Shown: positions 18,810-28,148 of the stretch, in pieces
Position numbering within the stretch: position 1 is the stretch's first letter
How the letters are laid out: the number at the start of each line of letters is the position of its first letter
Assembly: GCA_029239355.1 (NCBI GenBank)
Contig: JAQZAZ010000004.1
Location: 91,553 to 155,552 of the forward strand
Origin: Sphingobacterium sp.
GTDB taxonomy: Bacteria > Bacteroidota > Bacteroidia > Sphingobacteriales > Sphingobacteriaceae
Reading direction: 5' to 3'
Length of the DNA stretch: 64,000 bases
The notes under the pieces: generated by a model
Databases searched by the model: none
What the model saw: the letters and a program-made list of their open reading frames with translations, nothing else
Told to the model about the DNA's origin: nothing
Translations under genes and position numbers: made by a program

Positions 18810-20162
18810 ATGAACAGAAATCTAATCATCATCGTACTGCTCCTTATAAGCACCGCATTCGGCTGTAAAAAGTCTGAAGAGGACCGTGTACACCCTGTCT
18901 CGCTCAACCTGACGGTAAAAGCTGTAGAAGGGGATATTTCCTTTGACGTCACAAAAACAGTCGTTAAAATTACCAACCGTACCACGAGCGGCACCTACAG
19001 CGCCACGGGATCAGCCACAGGGAAAGTCGCCTTTGCCAGTGTCACACCCGGTGCATACGATGTCGCCGCCGTACTTGTGGTCAGCGCACAGGAATACACC
19101 AAAAAAACAGGCATTTATACCGAAGAAGACGTCACCTTCAACGGAGCCATAGAACGGTTGGACGTCAGTGCGGATACCGAGAAACAACTCGACCTTGTCA
19201 TTGGTAAAGTTGGCAATTGGGTCTTTAAGCAAATCTACTACGCCGGATCAGACGTTACAAAAGGCGCGACTTTTAGGGATCAATTTGTGGAAATTTACAA
19301 CAATTCCAATGCAGTGATGTACGCCGACAGCCTTTACATTGGCCAGATAGAAGGCAAGAACAACAATAATAGCGGTCAATATTTTCTACCCGGTAGCAAT
19401 CAGTACGACTGGAGCCAATCCCTTGACATCCGTGTTGGCGCCGGAATGGATGCCAATAAGGACTATGTCTATGCACATACGGTATTTATGGTACCCAGCG
19501 ACGGTACAGGCAAGAAATACCCTGTTCAGCCCGGTCAAAGTATTATTATCGCTGCAACAGCAGTTGACCATACCGCATCGTATGCCGACAACAACAATAC
19601 CAATGTGATTATTACTGATCCAAGCCTGACTGTCAACCTATCCAAAGCAGATTTTGAGACCAATCTCGTCAACTATTTAGGTGGTACGCCTTACAAATAT
19701 GACCTTGATAATCCAAGTGTACAGAACATGGATGTCACCTACTTTATCTCGGGTAATGACATGGTATTAAAGGCCAATGGACGCGATGCCTTTATCCTGT
19801 TCAAAGGCAATGGGAATCTTCCAGCAGTAAAATCATTGTTAACTGTCGCCACACCTAATGAACGGGAGATTACCGCCACCACAAAAAAACTGCTGCAGAT
19901 TCCGGTCAGCTATATTGATGATGCCGTAGAAGTGATGCACCCAACGGAGAGCCAGCGGGTACCTAAACGGTTACCTACCGCACTGGATGCCGTGCGTACT
20001 TACGTTCCAGGCGGGCAATATTCTAGCCAGTCGCTGGTACGTAAGACCTTAAAAACAGTCAACGGGCGCCGTATCTTAAAAGACACCAATAATTCCAGCG
20101 AAGACTTTGGTTACCTCAACAAAGCCGACGTTTCCAAATCGGCAAGTTCCTTTATTGATTAA
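18810..20162 (+). CDS. DUF4876-like lipoprotein
   Basis: Lipobox IVLLLISTAFGC; KQIYYAGSDVTKGATFRDQFVEIYNNSNAVMYADSLYIG; position between TonB receptor and barrel protein. Confidence 0.75.
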   Translation: MNRNLIIIVLLLISTAFGCKKSEEDRVHPVSLNLTVKAVEGDISFDVTKTVVKITNRTTSGTYSATGSATGKVAFASVTPGAYDVAAVLVVSAQEYTKKTGIYTEEDVTFNGAIERLDVSADTEKQLDLVIGKVGNWVFKQIYYAGSDVTKGATFRDQFVEIYNNSNAVMYADSLYIGQIEGKNNNNSGQYFLPGSNQYDWSQSLDIRVGAGMDANKDYVYAHTVFMVPSDGTGKKYPVQPGQSIIIAATAVDHTASYADNNNTNVIITDPSLTVNLSKADFETNLVNYLGGTPYKYDLDNPSVQNMDVTYFISGNDMVLKANGRDAFILFKGNGNLPAVKSLLTVATPNEREITATTKKLLQIPVSYIDDAVEVMHPTESQRVPKRLPTALDAVRTYVPGGQYSSQSLVRKTLKTVNGRRILKDTNNSSEDFGYLNKADVSKSASSFID

Positions 20163-20209
20163 TATTTTTAACAGATTGGGCAGCCTGGGCTGTCCCAATC
20201 CTATTTGCT

Positions 20210-21739
20210 ATGCGATATTTTAGCTTTCTTATTTTGTTATGCTGCTGTTCTTGGGCACACGCCCAAAGAAATTACCGTTCGGACTCCGTACTCTGGAGCA
20301 AATCCGGCGAACAAAAGATGCAGTATCTTTTTGGTCATAGCGCTTTATTGCAGGATACCGCACGACAAAATTTTGGCGACCTGACGGTATATTATGACCG
20401 AAAAAACCTGAACTATCGCACAAGCCAGATGGCACAGAAAACTGGTATTGCAGCCTTTGAAGCCAGAGGGATCAACTATCTTTCCGATAAGATCGTGATA
20501 TCAGGTGCATTTAGCTATGCTAAGACCTGGCAAGACAGTCTCGCCTATTTTTTGGGAGGCCTGGATGACAACAGTATTCCGGGGTATTATTATACCCCCA
20601 AAGCCGGGGAATTCGAGCGTCAGACATACGATGCACAGGCACATTTAGGCTATAAACTAAAGCCAAACTGGCATGCTGATCTACAGGCCAACTATACCCA
20701 CCATTGGTCCACACGTTCGGTTGACCCGCGTATGGAGCTATATAGTATGAAATTTTTATTGAAACCCAGCCTTTCTTATATTACCGCAGGCCAGCAGCAT
20801 TTTTCTATCTCAGGCATCTGGGGATACGGCCGGGGACAGACCGATATTTCCTATAAAAACAGGAGGCTCAATGATGGAACAGCCCAGCCGGAGTACCATC
20901 ATTTTACAAGTTTTGGCTATGGCTATATCAAAGAGCTTGATTCAACTTCCCTCCGGCAATACGATCAATACCGCGGACTGGAGTTGGCCGGAACCTGGAA
21001 TCAGCCCCGCTGGACATTGTACTGGTCAGCCAGTTATCTGAAGCGCAACAATGAAAACACCAATGATGTCCGTTATATGCAGAATTACCAGGTCAAACAG
21101 ACATTTGATCTCGATCAATTGGACGTGGATCTGCTCTTCACGGACAAACGGATCAATGGAAACCTCATACGCTTTAACTTAAAGAGCATAAGCGGTCATG
21201 ATGGCGTCTACCATAGCGGAAAAAATTATTTTTTATCCCAGTGGAACATGAGCCTATTGTACAGCAAAGCATTTGCTTCGGCATCCAGATCACCCAAAGA
21301 GGCTGGCATTTCCGTCCAAAGTGCATACGACAAACGAGATGACGCGCTAACCGCGCATCTCGCCGAACGCCGCTGGATTGATCTGGCAGCTCCCCTATCC
21401 TGGTCCAAAAGAGGAAAGTCAGAAGACCGTTTTCGCCTTCAGCTTACGCCTTCTTACCGCATTCGCTTGACAAACCGACTGCAGGTACCAGACAGCCAGA
21501 TCAATTCGTTCAGCCTCGGAATCGCTTATCCTGAATTTTATTACTTTGATTCCAATGTCTTTTCAGTACAGACAAAACTGTCCTACCTGTCGAGCAAGCT
21601 ATTCAACAAAACAAAAACCGCATTCTTTATCGATTTTCGATTTGAATCAGCGCCCAGATTAAACACTACCCCAGAAGACCATCAGGCATTTAGGGGCCAA
21701 AATACCAATTGGCGCATGGGTGTCAATTTCTATTTATAA
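20210..21739 (+). CDS. DUF6850-like outer membrane beta-barrel protein
   Basis: Signal peptide FLILLCCCSWAHA; alternating aromatic barrel strands; C-terminus NWRMGVNFYL; operon context. Confidence 0.72.
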   Translation: MRYFSFLILLCCCSWAHAQRNYRSDSVLWSKSGEQKMQYLFGHSALLQDTARQNFGDLTVYYDRKNLNYRTSQMAQKTGIAAFEARGINYLSDKIVISGAFSYAKTWQDSLAYFLGGLDDNSIPGYYYTPKAGEFERQTYDAQAHLGYKLKPNWHADLQANYTHHWSTRSVDPRMELYSMKFLLKPSLSYITAGQQHFSISGIWGYGRGQTDISYKNRRLNDGTAQPEYHHFTSFGYGYIKELDSTSLRQYDQYRGLELAGTWNQPRWTLYWSASYLKRNNENTNDVRYMQNYQVKQTFDLDQLDVDLLFTDKRINGNLIRFNLKSISGHDGVYHSGKNYFLSQWNMSLLYSKAFASASRSPKEAGISVQSAYDKRDDALTAHLAERRWIDLAAPLSWSKRGKSEDRFRLQLTPSYRIRLTNRLQVPDSQINSFSLGIAYPEFYYFDSNVFSVQTKLSYLSSKLFNKTKTAFFIDFRFESAPRLNTTPEDHQAFRGQNTNWRMGVNFYL

Positions 21740-21748
21740 GAGAGAGCA

Positions 21749-22867
21749 ATGAAAAAACGCATCGTGTTATCCCTATTGGCTTTGAGCGCTATACTATCCT
21801 CCTTTATATATTCCTACCAGGAGGAGCTACGGCTATCTTACGCCCGTCCCGTGAGTGAATGGCCCCACCCCTCGATCGATTCAGGCGTAAATTGGGCCGA
21901 ATTCAAGTCGCTGCCTAAAATTGATTCAAGTTATTTTTCTTTAATGGAACGTCCCGACGTCAAACTGGGCAAGTTATTATTTTTTGATCCCATTTTGTCC
22001 GGTAGCAACCAGATATCATGCAGCAGTTGTCATAACCCACAAACTTCCTGGGCAGACAAGCTCACCGTCCCTGTGGGCAACGATCACCTGGAGGGCAAAC
22101 GGAATACACCGTCTTTATTAAACGTCTATGCCCGCAAGGCATTATTTTGGGATGGCAGGGCCGGCTCCCTAGAAGAACAGGCGTTAGGTCCGATCGAGGC
22201 CCATCATGAGATGAACATGGATCTCACCCAATTGATCCCCAAATTGAAGGCTATTCCGGCCTACAACACGCTATTTAAAGCGGCATTCCACGAGGAAGAC
22301 TATTCAATGCCCGAAGTGCTGAAAGCCCTGGCCGCTTTTCAGCGCACCCTCAGCAGCAGAAGAAGCCGCTTTGACGAGTTTTTGGATGGCAATTATAAGG
22401 TACTGACCGATCAGGAGATCCAGGGATTACATCTCTTTCGGACCAAAGCCCGCTGCATGAATTGCCACAACGGCCAGTTTTTTACAGATAATCTCTACCA
22501 CAATATCGGCCTCACCTACTACAAGCGCAAATTTGAGGATCTGGGCCGTTATGAAGTCACCAAAGATCCCGACGATGTTGGCCGTTTTCAGACGCCCTCC
22601 CTCCGTGATATCATGAACACAGATCCCTGGATGCATAATGGCTTATTTTGGAATATGACGGGTTTATTAAATCTATACAATAGCGGTATGCAGATGAATT
22701 CCGCAACAGCAGAGCAAAAAGCCAAAGATCCGCTTTATCCTGTAACGGATCCGCTCATGCAACCACTCCAGTTAAGCAAAGCTGAAATCAAAGCTATCGA
22801 GGCTTTTTTACACACAATTACAGCAACCAGCTATCGCATGCGTAGACCGGAAAGTCTACCACGGTAA
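21749..22867 (+). CDS. Di-haem cytochrome c peroxidase / MauG family
   Basis: Two CXXCH motifs (CSSCH at 22019-22033; CMNCH at 22454-22468), GKLLFFDPILSGSNQISCSSCHNPQTSWADKL, GRFQTPSLRDIMNTDPWMHNG. Confidence 0.95.
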   Translation: MKKRIVLSLLALSAILSSFIYSYQEELRLSYARPVSEWPHPSIDSGVNWAEFKSLPKIDSSYFSLMERPDVKLGKLLFFDPILSGSNQISCSSCHNPQTSWADKLTVPVGNDHLEGKRNTPSLLNVYARKALFWDGRAGSLEEQALGPIEAHHEMNMDLTQLIPKLKAIPAYNTLFKAAFHEEDYSMPEVLKALAAFQRTLSSRRSRFDEFLDGNYKVLTDQEIQGLHLFRTKARCMNCHNGQFFTDNLYHNIGLTYYKRKFEDLGRYEVTKDPDDVGRFQTPSLRDIMNTDPWMHNGLFWNMTGLLNLYNSGMQMNSATAEQKAKDPLYPVTDPLMQPLQLSKAEIKAIEAFLHTITATSYRMRRPESLPR

Positions 22868-23096
22868 TTTTTCAATCGATTACCGAACATACAAGTTAAG
22901 ACAACTAGCAGAAAGCAGAACAAACGCTGTAAATATCTCCATAAAAAAAATAAAACACTATTTAATAGGTATGCAATTGACAAAAATACATTAGAAACAA
23001 TAAATAAATAGCGAAAAATCAAGAAAAATAACACAAAAACACAAACATAACCCAGAAACGCATAAAAAAAACAAAAATATAATAGCTAAAAATATG

Positions 23097-23124
23097 GTAA
23101 AATATGATTTTCATCATATTTTAC
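23097..23124. repeat. Perfect 12-bp inverted repeat with 4-nt loop
   Basis: GTAAAATATGAT-TTTC-ATCATATTTTAC in an AT-rich intergenic region. Confidence 0.85.
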
Positions 23125-23207
23125 AGCGTAAAAATGTTAAATTTTTATTAAAAACAGATTATTATTGATAATTATTTATGAAAATAAAATAAAAGAACTT
23201 ATATTTG

Positions 23208-23280
23208 CAATACCTTATTAGGTTTATAATTGGTTATTGAAGGTTTTCATTCTCCCCGTTTGAAAACCTTTTTTTATTTT
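23208..23280 (+). ncRNA. Candidate small RNA ending in an orphan terminator
   Basis: TATATTTG (23200-23207), short non-coding stretch, then AAGGTTTTCA-TTCTCCCCGTT-TGAAAACCTTTTTTTATTTT; no ORF between. Confidence 0.5.
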
Positions 23281-23320
23281 AGTTTTCGCTGATCCCTACT
23301 ATGCAAATCATATTTGAAGC

Positions 23321-23362
23321 AAAAGAAAAGCGGATAACATGATTGCTATCCGCTTTTCTTTT
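23321..23362 (-). terminator. Terminator of the CsbD gene (bidirectional appearance)
   Basis: AAAAGAAAAGCGGATA...TATCCGCTTTTCTTTT. Confidence 0.8.
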
Positions 23363-23378
23363 CACAAAAACACCTATT

Positions 23379-23564
23379 CTACAAACCGTTTAACCAGCTA
23401 TTTACCTCATCTTGTGTTTTTCCAGTCTTCTTTTGAAGTTTACCGACCAATTCATCTTCTTTACCTTCTGCATACAGTAAATCATCATCTGTAAGATCTG
23501 CATATTGTTGTTTTACTTTACCCTTGATTTCATTCCAACGGCCTTTCCATGTTAATTCACTCAT
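23379..23564 (-). CDS. CsbD family stress-response protein
   Basis: MSELTWKGRWNEIKGKVKQQYADLTDDDLLYAEGKEDELVGKLQKKTGKTQDEVNSWL. Confidence 0.95.
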   Translation of the reverse strand: MSELTWKGRWNEIKGKVKQQYADLTDDDLLYAEGKEDELVGKLQKKTGKTQDEVNSWLNGL

Positions 23565-23862
23565 AATATTTTCCTTTCGTTTTTTGTAAATAGAACAGCC
23601 TACAGCGCGAATCGTTTCAGAAATTTTGTTATTAAAATGTTAAATCATACTTTCCAATCAATTCACTCCAGGCAATTTTCATCGCATACGAGAATGTTCC
23701 AACTGTCCTTGTATCCGGACGGCATTCGTTTGACAGCATTCCTATCTTTGGCGACAGTCGAAACGCAGGGTCCATGCCATTTAGCACCGGCAACGATTGC
23801 ATAGAACTAGCTTGGAAGTAATAGCCAAGTTTGCTATCCTTGTGTAACCAAATTATAAATCC

Positions 23863-24675
23863 ATGAGCACCACTGCAGCAATCAACAAAGTACCGATAGC
23901 CCTCAAAGCTTCTATATTAGCCGGCCTGCTGCTATTTTCATCTTTTCTTAACAACAAGAAAGAGGTCGTTATCTACCTGATTGGAGACTCCACTGTCGCT
24001 GACTATTCACTAGAAGAAGGATATACAGAAAAACGTTTTCCTTTGGTCGGATGGGGCCAGATGTTCCAATCATTCTTTGCACCAGACAGCTTACCGCAGC
24101 TACGCCATCTGATTGGCAAAACCGATGCAGTCCGGATTGACGATCGGGCAAAGGGCGGCCGTAGCACCCGTACTTTTTTTCAGGAAGGAAGATGGCGGGA
24201 GGTATATGACAGACTAAACAAGGGAGATATTGTGATGATGCAATTTGGACATAACGATGGCTCAGTATCCCATACCGAACGCTATGTACCTATTGAAGGC
24301 TATAAGGAGTTTTTGCGCTTGTTCATCCTACAAACCAGACAAAAAGGAGCTATACCGATCCTATTGACACCAGTGGCACGCAATTATCCCTGGAAAGAAG
24401 GCAAATTGGCTAATGTCCATGGCGATTACCCTGCCGCAGTGCTAGCTATTGCGAAAGAGCAAAATGTACGCTACATCGACCTGAATGCGCTTTCCATGAA
24501 ATTATTTACCAGTAAAGGTCAAGAATACGTGACTCAAAATTACTTTATGAATATTTCTTCCGGCATGTACAAGGCTTATCCCGAAGGGCAAAAGGACAAT
24601 ACCCATTTTCAGGCCGCTGGCGGTACCGCCGTGGCAGCACTTGTTTTCAACGCATTAAAAGAAAAACTGCAATAG
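23863..24675 (+). CDS. Rhamnogalacturonan acetylesterase-like SGNH/GDSL hydrolase
   Basis: LIGDSTVADYS, GWGQMFQSFF, DRAKGGRSTRTFFQEGRW, MQFGHNDGS, DNTHFQAAGG. Confidence 0.92.
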   Translation: MSTTAAINKVPIALKASILAGLLLFSSFLNNKKEVVIYLIGDSTVADYSLEEGYTEKRFPLVGWGQMFQSFFAPDSLPQLRHLIGKTDAVRIDDRAKGGRSTRTFFQEGRWREVYDRLNKGDIVMMQFGHNDGSVSHTERYVPIEGYKEFLRLFILQTRQKGAIPILLTPVARNYPWKEGKLANVHGDYPAAVLAIAKEQNVRYIDLNALSMKLFTSKGQEYVTQNYFMNISSGMYKAYPEGQKDNTHFQAAGGTAVAALVFNALKEKLQ

Positions 24676-24722
24676 ATACGAAATTCAAATTAAGTGTTTT
24701 CATAGTTAGATTAATTAAAGTG

Positions 24723-24758
24723 ACTCCCCTTCATCGCTCGGTGATTGGGGAGTTTTTT
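24723..24758 (+). terminator. Rho-independent terminator
   Basis: ACTCCCCTTCATCGCTCGGTGATTGGGGAGTTTTTTG. Confidence 0.88.
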
Positions 24759-24830
24759 GTGCACTCTTATCTTGCAGGGAAACTGACGAAAGATAATTGT
24801 ATGATCTGTCTCCGAAGTGCAGGACAATAA

Positions 24831-25016
24831 TCAGAGCTGCCTAAGAAAGTGCATTTTACCCGATATGGGATCTACTTCTACGAGTACCTTTCGGTGGTTT
24901 TCATATTCATAGATATACCAATCAGGATGATCAGGGTCTCCAGCTGAATAAGTATTCAATAAACGATCGTCAGATTCTGTTGATAAGTCTTGCGGATTAT
25001 TATCCATTCGGGGCAA
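24831..25016 (-). CDS. Small hypothetical protein (up to 61 aa)
   Basis: MDNNPQDLSTESDDRLLNTYSAGDPDHPDWYIYEYENHRKVLVEVDPISGKMHFLRQL; protein-like composition only. Confidence 0.45.
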   Translation of the reverse strand: MPRMDNNPQDLSTESDDRLLNTYSAGDPDHPDWYIYEYENHRKVLVEVDPISGKMHFLRQL

Positions 25017-25117
25017 TAGTATTAGTGTGCTCTAATTTACGATTTTCTATTTTAGTGTGCAATACTTTCTAGCGCCCTTTAAAACAAAACGCCAGGAAAG
25101 CCATGCAGCATCTATTT

Positions 25118-25742
25118 TTATTTATCCAATATTTCAAAAAGAGAATTTAGCGATTTGTATTCCGGGACGATTTCCTTAACCAATCTGACCAAATCCATTT
25201 TGTCATCGTTGGAGTTTGCTTTTTTTACAAATGTGCATAAACGTTCTACGCGCGCTTTTTGGAAGGCTAAATCCGGTGTATTCACCTTAGCTATCATAAT
25301 CTTTTCATGACAGGTTTTCCCCATGTTCTCTTCATTTACCAAAAGCTCTTCATAGATTTTTTCTCCGGGCCGAAGGCCAACGATTTTAATCTCGATATCT
25401 TCGGGATAACGATACCCCTTGAGCCTGATCATCTTCTTGGCCAGCGCCATAATTTTCACAGGCTCACCTATACCAAAGACATATCACACCACCTTTTCCA
25501 TTACCGTAGCCTCCTATATCAATTGACAGGCTTTGGGTATCGTCATATAATAGCGGGTTATATTTGGATCGGTGATTGTCAATGCCCCGCCCTTGCACAT
25601 CTGCTTTTCAAACAATGGTACTACCGAACCATTGGCCCCGAGCACATTACCAAAGCGGGTCACAATAAAATTAGTCTTTGAATCTATATTGACAGTTGAT
25701 ATAGCAATTTGGACCACGCGCTTGGTAGCCCCGATGACGTTG
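25118..25742 (-). pseudogene. C-terminal remnant of a CapD-like nucleotide-sugar dehydratase gene
   Basis: Two ORF fragments (IGATKRVVQIAISTVNIDSKTNFIVTRFGNVLGANGS... and ...LAKKMIRLKGYRYPEDIEIKIVGLRPGEKIYEELL...) align collinearly with the C-terminus of 61922-63832; in-frame TAG (25514-25516) and TGA (25484-25486); no N-terminal part. Confidence 0.9.
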
Positions 25743-26594
25743 CTGTACAAAAATAAAGACAGTCCAGCAGTTAAATTAAGCACACGAGCCCAATGGGTAC
25801 CATCCTAACTACAACACTGGCAAAAAGAACTAAAAAAAACATATATTTTCGCATAAAAACTAAAAAATTTAAAAAAATACGAGACAAATCATTTTTTCTA
25901 CAAAAAAAATCAATAAAAATTTAATAAAAAACACACAACAACAAATAAATAACATATTATTAATATATAATAAATATATTATTCACTTATTAATACAAAA
26001 TATCAACAACTAAACAACATAAAAATATAAACTCTGTATTTTTTTTTGAATAAATTTCCAAACTAAATAACAAAACAATACATCATTATCTATTTTTTTA
26101 TACAATTTTTAAAAAATTGACCTATTTTTAATACGATATTACCAATAAAAACAAATAAAATATTCAATTTTATATTTTTAAAACATTTAAAGCACTATAA
26201 ACCAACCAAAAAACATTATTTTTCAACAATTAACCGCTTAAAAAAACAAATTACCCTATAATTGGCCTGCAATTTGTACAGAAATGATCAAACTTAGATC
26301 TACAATCTACAAACAACACTGAGTACGCAGGAAACTGCAAATCACCTGTCACTAATATATCAAAGAGACAGGCTAAAAATTATTTTGGATAATATGGCTA
26401 ACTAAGAAAATTAAAATCACGGAAACGAATCTTATTTTCAAAAACTAAGACATTTAAATCGTTAGTTTATTTAAATACGTTATAAGGAAATTTTACACCC
26501 TTACACAACATTAAATACACTATTTGGTATATCTATCGTGATGATTTTCAAAACGGCCTTATCATCCATTGAATTTGACTAATCATTCAGTGTT

Positions 26595-28013
26595 ATGCTA
26601 AAATATGTTCAAAACCGTGCGTTAACTTGTATTAAAATGTTACTTATAATAACAGACGCCATTTGCTTAAATTTGTCTTTTTTACTTGTAAATTCATGGA
26701 GCACAGCTAATGGATTCATTGACACAGAGGAGGTCATTTCAAGTAACTACTATTCATTCTGGGCCATGTTCAATCTGGCCGCATTAGCACTATCACTCAT
26801 CCACCATCTGTATAATGATGCAACGATCGAGCACATTGAGCGCATCTACAGAGCCACCCTGAAAACTGCAATAGCTTTGATGATAGTCTTCTCAGGCTAC
26901 GCACTTTTAGCACACCCATTTACTGGCATCGGTTCCTTTCTGATTTCCCTTACGATCATCGTTTTTCTGTATTGTTTGATTTCCCGATTTTTGCTCACCT
27001 ACATTTATGTTAAATTGCCAAAACGATTTAACTGGAATAAAAAAGTAGCCTTGATCGGACATAATGAAAATTTAGACAACATTGCAGCCGCTTTCTCCAG
27101 GCAAAATGCTTTCTACACAGTAGACACGATTCCCTTTGAATCGGACGAAAAAGACCTCAGTAAAGAAGAAAAGATTGACATCTTTAAGCGCTACTTTGAA
27201 GAAGTTTCCAAAGCGGGTATTCACGATGTATTTCTCATTGGTTCAAATGATATTACAGACTGCAGTCAAGAACTAATCCTAGCCGCAGATCACCAATGCG
27301 TACAGCTCAATTTTGTTCCCACTATTACCGCCAACATTGCGTATGGGAACGGTCGTCAAGAATCTTTGACCATGCAGCTTCCGGTGCTAAAATCGCATGA
27401 AGAACCCATGTCATCCATGGAAAACAGATTAAAAAAGCGTTTCGTTGACCTTTTGATTTCATCCTTTGTCATGGTCTTTATATTAAGTTGGATGATTCCC
27501 TTAGTTGGCATTATTATTAAAATACAAAGTCCCGGCCCTATCTTTTTCAGACAGCCCCGCTCTGGCCGCAACAATAAATCTTTCGATTGTTTCAAATTCA
27601 GAAGTATGGTTCAGAATAAAGATTCACATGCCAAACAGGCCTCAAAAGATGACAACCGCATCACGCCAATTGGACGCTTTCTCAGAAAGACCAATCTTGA
27701 CGAATTTCCACAATTTATCAACGTCTTTTTGGGACAGATGAGTGTCGTCGGGCCGAGACCGCATATGCTTTCACATACCGAACACTATAGCAAACTAATT
27801 CAGCATTATATGGTACGTCATTTTGTCAAACCCGGTATTACAGGCTGGGCACAGGTTAACGGATATCGTGGCGAAACAAAAGACCCACAGCTCATGGCAA
27901 AGAGAGTCGAATATGACCTGGACTACTTAAGCAACTGGTCTGCCATGTTGGATTTTAAGATTGTCTGTATGACAGCGATCAATATGATTAAAGGAGAAGA
28001 AAATGCATTTTAA
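26595..28013 (+). CDS. Exopolysaccharide polyprenyl glycosylphosphotransferase (initiating sugar transferase)
   Basis: N-terminal TM helices; KRFVDLLISSFVMVFILSWMIPLVGIIIKIQSPGPIFFRQPRSGRNNKSFDCFKFRSM; GPRPHMLSHTEHY; KPGITGWAQVNGYRGET. Confidence 0.96.
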   Translation: MLKYVQNRALTCIKMLLIITDAICLNLSFLLVNSWSTANGFIDTEEVISSNYYSFWAMFNLAALALSLIHHLYNDATIEHIERIYRATLKTAIALMIVFSGYALLAHPFTGIGSFLISLTIIVFLYCLISRFLLTYIYVKLPKRFNWNKKVALIGHNENLDNIAAAFSRQNAFYTVDTIPFESDEKDLSKEEKIDIFKRYFEEVSKAGIHDVFLIGSNDITDCSQELILAADHQCVQLNFVPTITANIAYGNGRQESLTMQLPVLKSHEEPMSSMENRLKKRFVDLLISSFVMVFILSWMIPLVGIIIKIQSPGPIFFRQPRSGRNNKSFDCFKFRSMVQNKDSHAKQASKDDNRITPIGRFLRKTNLDEFPQFINVFLGQMSVVGPRPHMLSHTEHYSKLIQHYMVRHFVKPGITGWAQVNGYRGETKDPQLMAKRVEYDLDYLSNWSAMLDFKIVCMTAINMIKGEENAF

Positions 28014-28060
28014 AATCAATATACAAATTAAAATATCAAAGAACTCAAGTGTTGACTTGT

Positions 28061-28112
28061 GATTGTAGGGAGATATTCCGGCCGGTCGCTCCGGCCGGGT
28101 ATTTCTACAATC
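28061..28112. repeat. Large GC-rich inverted repeat between the first two EPS genes
   Basis: GATTGTAG...CCGGCCGG-TCGCT-CCGGCCGG...CTACAATC; no U-tract after it. Confidence 0.85.
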
Positions 28113-28148
28113 TTCAGGCTCACGGAGTAATCAAAAACAAATAAACAC

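Noticed and set aside
22831-23034. - strand 67-aa Phe/Leu-rich ORF in AT-rich DNA
   Set aside because: Low-complexity translation of A/T-rich sequence overlapping the end of the peroxidase gene.
25514-25783. Treating 25514-25783 and 25118-25459 as two separate genes
   Set aside because: Both are collinear pieces of one CapD-like C-terminus interrupted by in-frame stops, so annotated as one pseudogene.
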